Positions 55,545 to 59,929 of a DNA stretch of 59,929 nucleotides are shown piece after piece. Origin of the DNA: an uncultured Pseudomonadota bacterium. GTDB taxonomy: Bacteria; Pseudomonadota; Gammaproteobacteria; Steroidobacterales; Steroidobacteraceae. The position numbers and the translations under genes are program-made. The stretch is taken from NCBI GenBank assembly GCA_903884235.1, contig CAISEB010000010.1, forward strand, positions 1 through 59,929, in the 5' to 3' direction. The notes under the pieces are model-generated. The model did not search any database. It worked only from the letters and a program-made list of their open reading frames with translations, and had not been told where the DNA came from. How positions within the stretch are numbered: position 1 is the first letter of the stretch; each line of letters starts with the position of its first letter.

Positions 55545-56925
55545 ACTGCTCCCGGTACTTGCGGACGACCCGCAGGGCGACCACGTTGAGCGCGAGTGTC
55601 ACGACGAAGAGCACCAGACCCAGCGCGAACGCCGCGAGCGTCTTCGGGCTGTCGAACTCTGAATCACCGACCAGCAGCGTGACGATCTGCACCGTGACCG
55701 TCGTGACCGCTTCGAACGGGTTGGCGGTGAGCTTCGCCGACAGGCCCGCCGCCATCACGACGATCATGGTCTCGCCGATGGCACGGGAGGCCGCGAGCAG
55801 CACGCCACCGACGATGCCGGGCAGCGCCGCCGGCAGCACCACATTGCGGATGGTCTCCGAGCGGGTGGCACCGAGCGCGTACGCCCCGTCGCGCAGCGAC
55901 TGCGGCACGGAGGTGATCATGTCGTCCGACAGCGAGGACACGAACGGAATGATCATGACGCCCATGACGAGTCCAGCCGAGAGCGCGCTCTCGGACGAGA
56001 CGGTCAGCCCGAATGTCTGGCCGACGCTGCTCAGCAGAGGACCGACGGTGAGGGCGGCGAAGAAGCCGTAGACGACCGTCGGGATGCCGGCGAGGATCTC
56101 CAGCAGCGGCTTGACGATCGCGCGGAAGCGGCGGTCTGCGTATTCGGCAAGGTAGATCGCCGAAAACAGGCCGATCGGGACCGACACCGCCATCGCGATC
56201 ACCGCGATCAGCAGCGTCCCGGTGAACAGCGGCACGGCTCCGAAGGCGCCGGACGAACCGACCTGGTCGGCGCGGATCGCCATCTGCGGGCTCCACTTGG
56301 TGCCGAACAGGAACTCCGTGATCGGCACCAGGCGGAAGAAGTGGATCGCCTCGTACAGCACGGAAATGATGATGCCGATGGTCGTGAGGATCGCGACGCC
56401 GGCGCAGCCGATCAGCAGGACCTCGACGATGCTCTCGACGCTATTGCGCGCGCGCAGTTCCGGGTTGATCCGCCGCCATGCGAGCGCGGCGCCGAGCATC
56501 CCGACACAGAGCGCCACGACCGTGCCTGAAATTTGGCTCAGGCGATCGAGTCGGCGCCATTCCGTCGCCGCGGCCCGCACCGGACCGCTCGCGTCGGCCT
56601 CGGAGACGTTGCCGGCCAGCACGTTGCGCACGTCGTTGAGCATCAGTCCCTGCTCGGCCGCAGTCCTGCCACGAACGTCGGCAGGCAGGTCGGCGAGCAC
56701 GCTGGCGACGACGATGCGGTCCCCGGCAATGTGCCAGCCCGTCAGCAACACCACGGCCGGGATCGCGCACCACAGCGCAACGAGCAGGCCGTAGTAACCG
56801 GGCAGCGAGTGCAGGTTACGGGCACCCAGCCGCCCACCGACGGCCGACAGCGACCGGCGACGGCCGGCCTGGTAGCCCACCGACGACAGAATGAGGATCA
56901 ATACCAGTACGGCTGAAAAGTGCAT
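55537..56925 (-). CDS. pstC: Phosphate ABC transporter permease (extended form)
   Basis: A 462-residue permease, about 140 residues longer than E. coli PstC because of an N-terminal helix and periplasmic segment before the core. The core has the EAA-like loop (QSLRDGAYALGATRSETIRN) and about six helices. ATG 56925 was selected over an in-frame upstream codon because it directly precedes the first membrane helix and has a GGGA site. It heads pstC-pstA-pstB-phoU-like behind a Pho promoter at 57022-57055. Confidence 0.95.
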   Translation of the reverse strand: MHFSAVLVLILILSSVGYQAGRRRSLSAVGGRLGARNLHSLPGYYGLLVALWCAIPAVVLLTGWHIAGDRIVVASVLADLPADVRGRTAAEQGLMLNDVRNVLAGNVSEADASGPVRAAATEWRRLDRLSQISGTVVALCVGMLGAALAWRRINPELRARNSVESIVEVLLIGCAGVAILTTIGIIISVLYEAIHFFRLVPITEFLFGTKWSPQMAIRADQVGSSGAFGAVPLFTGTLLIAVIAMAVSVPIGLFSAIYLAEYADRRFRAIVKPLLEILAGIPTVVYGFFAALTVGPLLSSVGQTFGLTVSSESALSAGLVMGVMIIPFVSSLSDDMITSVPQSLRDGAYALGATRSETIRNVVLPAALPGIVGGVLLAASRAIGETMIVVMAAGLSAKLTANPFEAVTTVTVQIVTLLVGDSEFDSPKTLAAFALGLVLFVVTLALNVVALRVVRKYREQYE

Positions 56926-57021
56926 GCAGTCCCGACGGAACGGGTTCGGATCGCGGTCGTGCGGGCGGCCTCGGGCGACCCGTCCCGCCACCCGCCACTT
57001 TAGGGTGCAACTGACCCGCCC

Positions 57022-57055
57022 ATTATCCGATTGATTTGTGACATTTTTGTTTCAG
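57022..57055 (-). promoter_or_regulatory. Pho box and -10 of the pst operon
   Basis: On the minus strand CTGAAACAAAAATGTCAC (57055-57038) resembles a Pho box (10 of 14 half-site positions; second half strong), and GATAAT (57027-57022) follows after exactly 10 bases. This is the arrangement of PhoB-activated promoters, 97 bases before pstC. Confidence 0.75.
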
Positions 57056-57149
57056 AAAGACTGCAGAAAGCCCAAAAGTGGTGGGTAACTAACCGCATGG
57101 GCGGGTGTCATACACGACTAGCCAACGGGCACGGCCGTCACTCTTTGCC

Positions 57150-57178
57150 TTGCCGCCCCTGCGCGCGCCCCGTATAAA
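57150..57178 (+). promoter_or_regulatory. Sigma-70-type promoter of dapE
   Basis: TTGCCG at 57150-57155, a 17-base spacer and TATAAA at 57173-57178 form a good housekeeping promoter, followed by CGGAG six bases before the dapE ATG. Confidence 0.65.
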
Positions 57179-57204
57179 GGCGCGCTGCAGACTGCGGAGA
57201 TCGC

Positions 57205-58335
57205 ATGGCCGACACGCTCGCCCTGACCCAGGAACTGATGCGCCGCGCCTCGATCAGCCCCGAGGACGGCGGGTGTCAGGACCTGATGATCGAACGCCTC
57301 GAGGCGATCGGCTTTTCCATCGAGCGCCTGCCATTCGGGCCGGTGCGCAACTTCTGGGCGACCCGCGGCACGACCGACGCCCCGACCCTGTGCCTTGCAG
57401 GCCATACCGACGTCGTGCCCACCGGCCCCCTCGACGCCTGGCATTCCGACCCGTTTGCGCCCTCGATCCGCGACGGGGTGCTGTACGGGCGCGGCGCGGC
57501 GGACATGAAGAGCGGCCTCGCGGCCATGGTCACGGCGACCGAGACCTTCGTCGCCGAGCACCCGCGCCATCGGGGCCGTCTCGCCTACCTGATCACGAGC
57601 GACGAGGAGGGCCCCTCGGTGGACGGCACCCGGCGGGTCGCCGAATACCTCGCCGCCCGCTCGGAACGCATCGACTGGTGCATCGTCGGCGAACCGTCGA
57701 GCGAGGAGCGCTTCGGCGACACGATCAAGATCGGCCGCCGCGGCTCGCTCAGCGGCCGCCTGACCGTCCATGGCATCCAGGGCCATATCGCCTATCCGCA
57801 ACTGGCCGACAATCCCGTCCATCGCTTCGCGCCGGCGCTCGCGGAGCTGTGTGCCCGACGCTGGGACGAGGGGAACGCCCACTTCGAGCCGACGTCCTTC
57901 CAGGTCGCGAACATCGCCGCCGGCACCGGCGCGCCGAACGTGATTCCGGGCGAGCTCAAGGCGCGCTTCAATCTGCGCTTCGGACCCACCCAGACGGTCG
58001 AATCGCTGCAAGGGATCGTGGCGGAGGTCCTCGGGCGACACGGCGTGAACCACTCGCTCGAGTGGTTCGTGTCAGGTCTGCCCTTCTACACGCCACCCGG
58101 CGACCTGTCGGGCGCCGTGATCGGCGCGCTGCAGGACGTGGCCTCGATGACGCCGAAACTGTCGACCGGCGGCGGGACTTCGGACGGCCGCTTCATCGCC
58201 CCGCTCGGTGCGCAGATCGTCGAACTCGGGGTCGTGAACCGGTCGATCCACAAGATCAACGAGCACGTCCGGGTCGAGGACATCGGCCTGCTGGCCGCGA
58301 CCTACCGCCGCGTATTCGAACGACTGCTGACCTGA
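57205..58335 (+). CDS. dapE: Succinyl-diaminopimelate desuccinylase
   Basis: A 376-residue M20-family metalloenzyme of lysine/meso-diaminopimelate synthesis; it hydrolyses N-succinyl-LL-diaminopimelate. Metal and catalytic residues are seen in [12 protein letters not shown] (His, Asp), [26 protein letters not shown] (Glu pair), and [19 protein letters not shown]. The C-terminal [11 protein letters not shown] and [12 protein letters not shown] are typical DapE signatures. It is a lone plus-strand gene divergent from the pst operon with its own promoter. Its presence indicates a diaminopimelate-type peptidoglycan. Confidence 0.97.
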   Translation: MADTLALTQELMRRASISPEDGGCQDLMIERLEAIGFSIERLPFGPVRNFWATRGTTDAPTLCLAGHTDVVPTGPLDAWHSDPFAPSIRDGVLYGRGAADMKSGLAAMVTATETFVAEHPRHRGRLAYLITSDEEGPSVDGTRRVAEYLAARSERIDWCIVGEPSSEERFGDTIKIGRRGSLSGRLTVHGIQGHIAYPQLADNPVHRFAPALAELCARRWDEGNAHFEPTSFQVANIAAGTGAPNVIPGELKARFNLRFGPTQTVESLQGIVAEVLGRHGVNHSLEWFVSGLPFYTPPGDLSGAVIGALQDVASMTPKLSTGGGTSDGRFIAPLGAQIVELGVVNRSIHKINEHVRVEDIGLLAATYRRVFERLLT

Positions 58336-58352
58336 GCCCGGTCGCCCTCAGG
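58331..58352. terminator. Candidate bidirectional terminator hairpin
   Basis: CCTGAG and CTCAGG pair around a 10-base loop exactly where dapE and dsbB converge. The stem is short and lacks a T-run, so this is tentative. Confidence 0.3.
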
Positions 58353-58875
58353 CGGTCTCGCCCCGTCCCCGCGGCAGCACGAAGCCGCCGACCACGCCGG
58401 CGCCGCCAAGCACCGTCACGGCGATCAGCAGCCACGCCGGCATCGACAGTCCGAACAGCGACCACACGATGGCCTGGCACTCTCCACCACCGGCGAGGAT
58501 GCGCGTGACGACGGTCGTGAACGGCAGCATGTCAACCATCGTGAAGAAGTCCGCGCCGCAGGAGGGCAGGCTGCCGGGCGGCTGCATCTGCATCCAGATG
58601 TGCTTGGCTGACAGCGCGATCGCGGCGCCCGACGCGACGAGGATGAGGAGCGCGTAGAGCCGCGCCCCGACCCGCCGCGGATCGTGGAGGGTCGCGACCA
58701 GGAACGCGAGGCCGAGCGCACTGACCGCGATGCGCTGCAGCATGCACATGTTGCATGGCGTCAGCTTCATCACGTACTCGAAGAAGAACGCCGCCCCCAT
58801 CAGGGCCGCACAGCCGACGAATCCGCCTAAATTCACGGCGCGGCGCGTCAGCCCGCGCATCGCGAAGGACGCCAT
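58348..58875 (-). CDS. dsbB: Disulfide bond formation protein B
   Basis: A 175-residue inner-membrane protein with four helices and the two redox pairs of DsbB: TPCNMCMLQR (CxxC in the first periplasmic loop) and the pair SCGADFF ... GECQAIVW in the second loop. It reoxidises DsbA-type proteins and passes electrons to quinone. Its start overlaps the phoU stop by one base (TGATG), so translation is coupled. The DsbA-like fusion at 28018-29082 is a possible partner. Confidence 0.95.
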   Translation of the reverse strand: MASFAMRGLTRRAVNLGGFVGCAALMGAAFFFEYVMKLTPCNMCMLQRIAVSALGLAFLVATLHDPRRVGARLYALLILVASGAAIALSAKHIWMQMQPPGSLPSCGADFFTMVDMLPFTTVVTRILAGGGECQAIVWSLFGLSMPAWLLIAVTVLGGAGVVGGFVLPRGRGETA

Positions 58876-59594
58876 CAGGTGCGACCCGCGGCGCGAAGCT
58901 CACGCTCCACGTCGTCGAGCGATGTGTGGCGGATGTCCTTGCCATGCACCATGTAGACGACGTACTCGCAGATGTTCTTCGCATGGTCGCCGATCCGCTC
59001 CAGCGCGCGGGCCACCCACACGACCTCGAGTGCCCGGCGGATGGTGCGCGGGTCTTCCATCATGAAGGTGATGCACTGCCGCTGGATGGACTCGAACTCG
59101 TCGTCCAGCACCCGATCCTCACGACAGATCCGCAGCGCCGCATCGGCATCGAGTCGCGCGAACGCGTCGAGCGAGTCGTGCGCCATCTGGTGGGCGAGCC
59201 GGCCCAGGTGCTTGATTTCGCGATAACGATCCGCGGGGCGCTCCATCGAGGCGAGCCGGGACGCGATGTAGCCGATCTTCTCGGCTTCGTCTCCAATGCG
59301 TTCGAGGTCGGTGATGGTCTTGATGACCGCGACGATCAGCCGCAGGTCGGACGCCGCCGGGGCGCGCGTGGCCAGGATGCGGCTGCACTCCTCGTCGATG
59401 GCCACCTCCATCGCGTTGACCTTGTGGTCGCCACGGGCGACGGAATCGCCCAGCTGGCTGTCCCCCTCCACCAGCGCATGCACGGCGTTGGCGAGCTGCT
59501 CCTCGACGAAGCCACCCATTTGCAGCGTCCGACTGCGGATCCCCTCGAGGTCCTCGTTGAAGCGCCTGGAGATGTGGGGGCCAAGTTCGGTCAT
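58875..59594 (-). CDS. phoU: Phosphate signalling regulator PhoU
   Basis: A 239-residue PhoU of standard length with two PhoU repeats, containing the metal-binding-type motifs DLERIGDEAEKIGYIASRL and RALERIGDHAKNICEYVVYM. ATG 59594 gives MTELGPHISRRFNEDLEGIR, a normal PhoU N-terminus; a TTG further upstream is possible but lacks a ribosome site. This copy is closer to canonical PhoU than the one in the pst operon. It is coupled to dsbB downstream. Confidence 0.95.
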   Translation of the reverse strand: MTELGPHISRRFNEDLEGIRSRTLQMGGFVEEQLANAVHALVEGDSQLGDSVARGDHKVNAMEVAIDEECSRILATRAPAASDLRLIVAVIKTITDLERIGDEAEKIGYIASRLASMERPADRYREIKHLGRLAHQMAHDSLDAFARLDADAALRICREDRVLDDEFESIQRQCITFMMEDPRTIRRALEVVWVARALERIGDHAKNICEYVVYMVHGKDIRHTSLDDVERELRAAGRT

Positions 59595-59697
59595 TGCCTG
59601 GTTCCGTATCAAGGGAGTGCCTGCCGATAACTATAGCGGCTTACCGCGATTGCTGTCAGCGATCGCCCACGGCCATATTTCGGTCACAAACAGGCGA

Positions 59698-59731
59698 TCG
59701 TCACATTAACGTCATACACCTGTAGAACAAT
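59698..59731 (+). promoter_or_regulatory. Candidate Pho box and -10 pointing out of the window
   Basis: TCGTCACATTAACGTCAT (59698-59715) has two GTCA-containing half-sites four bases apart (10 of 14 consensus positions), a third partial half-site follows, and AACAAT starts exactly 10 bases downstream. It is oriented rightwards, so the regulated gene would begin near or beyond 59852. Confidence 0.55.
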
Positions 59732-59851
59732 ATTGCGGATCCACTTACACGTCAGCGACACCTTTTGTCGCATTGAAATAATTGGACTCAGTAGTGTCCG
59801 GACGTTAGTGGGCGACATGCCCATAAATGACTGATCCGTTTAGGATAAATC

Positions 59852-59929
59852 GTGACTTTGTCTGGTCTCGATTTCGACTTCGGCATGCGCCGGTGCGACC
59901 CTGCGAAGACCCTGTTCGCGGACGTTTCC
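59852..59929 (+). CDS. Possible 5' end of an unidentified gene (truncated by window)
   Basis: A GTG at 59852 with AGGAT upstream opens 26 codons running to the window end (MTLSGLDFDFGMRRC...). It lies about 120 bases downstream of the rightward Pho promoter. It is too short to identify, and a second frame starting at ATG 59831 is also open. Confidence 0.25.
   Translation, partial: MTLSGLDFDFGMRRCDPAKTLFADVS

Larger units (their letters stand above)
59595..59929. other. Intergenic region upstream of phoU, right end of window
   Basis: An A/T-richer stretch with a rightward Pho-type promoter (59698-59731) and a possible partial reading frame at its end (59852-59929). The leftward phoU promoter is not recognisable. 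No RNA gene is seen. Confidence 0.5.

Noticed and set aside
57105-57122. GTGTCAT upstream of dapE as a Pho box
   Set aside because: The second half-site is absent, and dapE has a good sigma-70-type promoter closer to its start.

Overview
The window looks like chromosomal DNA of a high-GC Gram-negative proteobacterium, most likely a gamma- or betaproteobacterium; the exact lineage cannot be fixed from sequence alone. Evidence for a diderm host is the two-partner secretion pair, ExbB/ExbD/TonB, a porin, an outer-membrane export barrel, DsbB and a Wzx/Wzy-type polysaccharide locus. Coding density is high, GTG and TTG starts are frequent, and I see no tRNA, rRNA, insertion sequence, CRISPR array or integrase.

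Region 1 (about 0.2-25.2 kb) is an exosortase-linked exopolysaccharide locus. It has a PrsT-like TPR lipoprotein, an exosortase fused to an EpsI domain (XrtD-like), an FkbM methyltransferase, a WcaJ-type priming transferase, five glycosyltransferases, a SAM methyltransferase, a secreted beta-helix protein, a flippase, a Wzy-like polymerase, and an export module (ExeA-like ATPase, BY-kinase-like ATPase, Wzz-like protein, outer-membrane barrel, Wza-like protein). It ends with a small VPLPA-CTERM protein and a ribbon-helix-helix-like protein. A second VPLPA-CTERM protein lies at 48.3-49.1 kb, so the sorting enzyme and two predicted substrates are in the same window.

Region 2 (about 25.2-52.4 kb) is the unusual part. 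A plus-strand set encodes a porin, a coiled-coil protein, a SurA-N/DsbA-like fusion and a TPR-GT41 (SPINDLY/OGT) glycosyltransferase. Facing it is a long minus-strand array: VPLPA-CTERM protein, large PstS-like protein, terminator hairpin, TpsB, a 3433-residue TpsA, a DUF2341-LamG-ExbB fusion, ExbD and TonB. Divergent from the head of that array are an orphan GspC-like protein and a second TPR-GT41 transferase that overlap by 4 bases.

Region 3 (about 52.6-59.9 kb) holds pstC-pstA-pstB-phoU-like, dapE, dsbB and a second phoU. Candidate PhoB boxes precede pstC, the porin set and the VPLPA/PstS-like/TPS array, and one points out of the right end; three of the four have a -10-like hexamer exactly 10 bases downstream. 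My main hypothesis is that Region 2 is a phosphate-starvation-induced cell-surface programme: a giant secreted adhesin-like protein, possibly glycosylated by GT41 enzymes, with its own energised TonB-like complex carrying carbohydrate-binding-like domains, a PstS-like secreted protein and an exosortase-sorted protein. The individual families are recognisable; I do not know a description of this combination.
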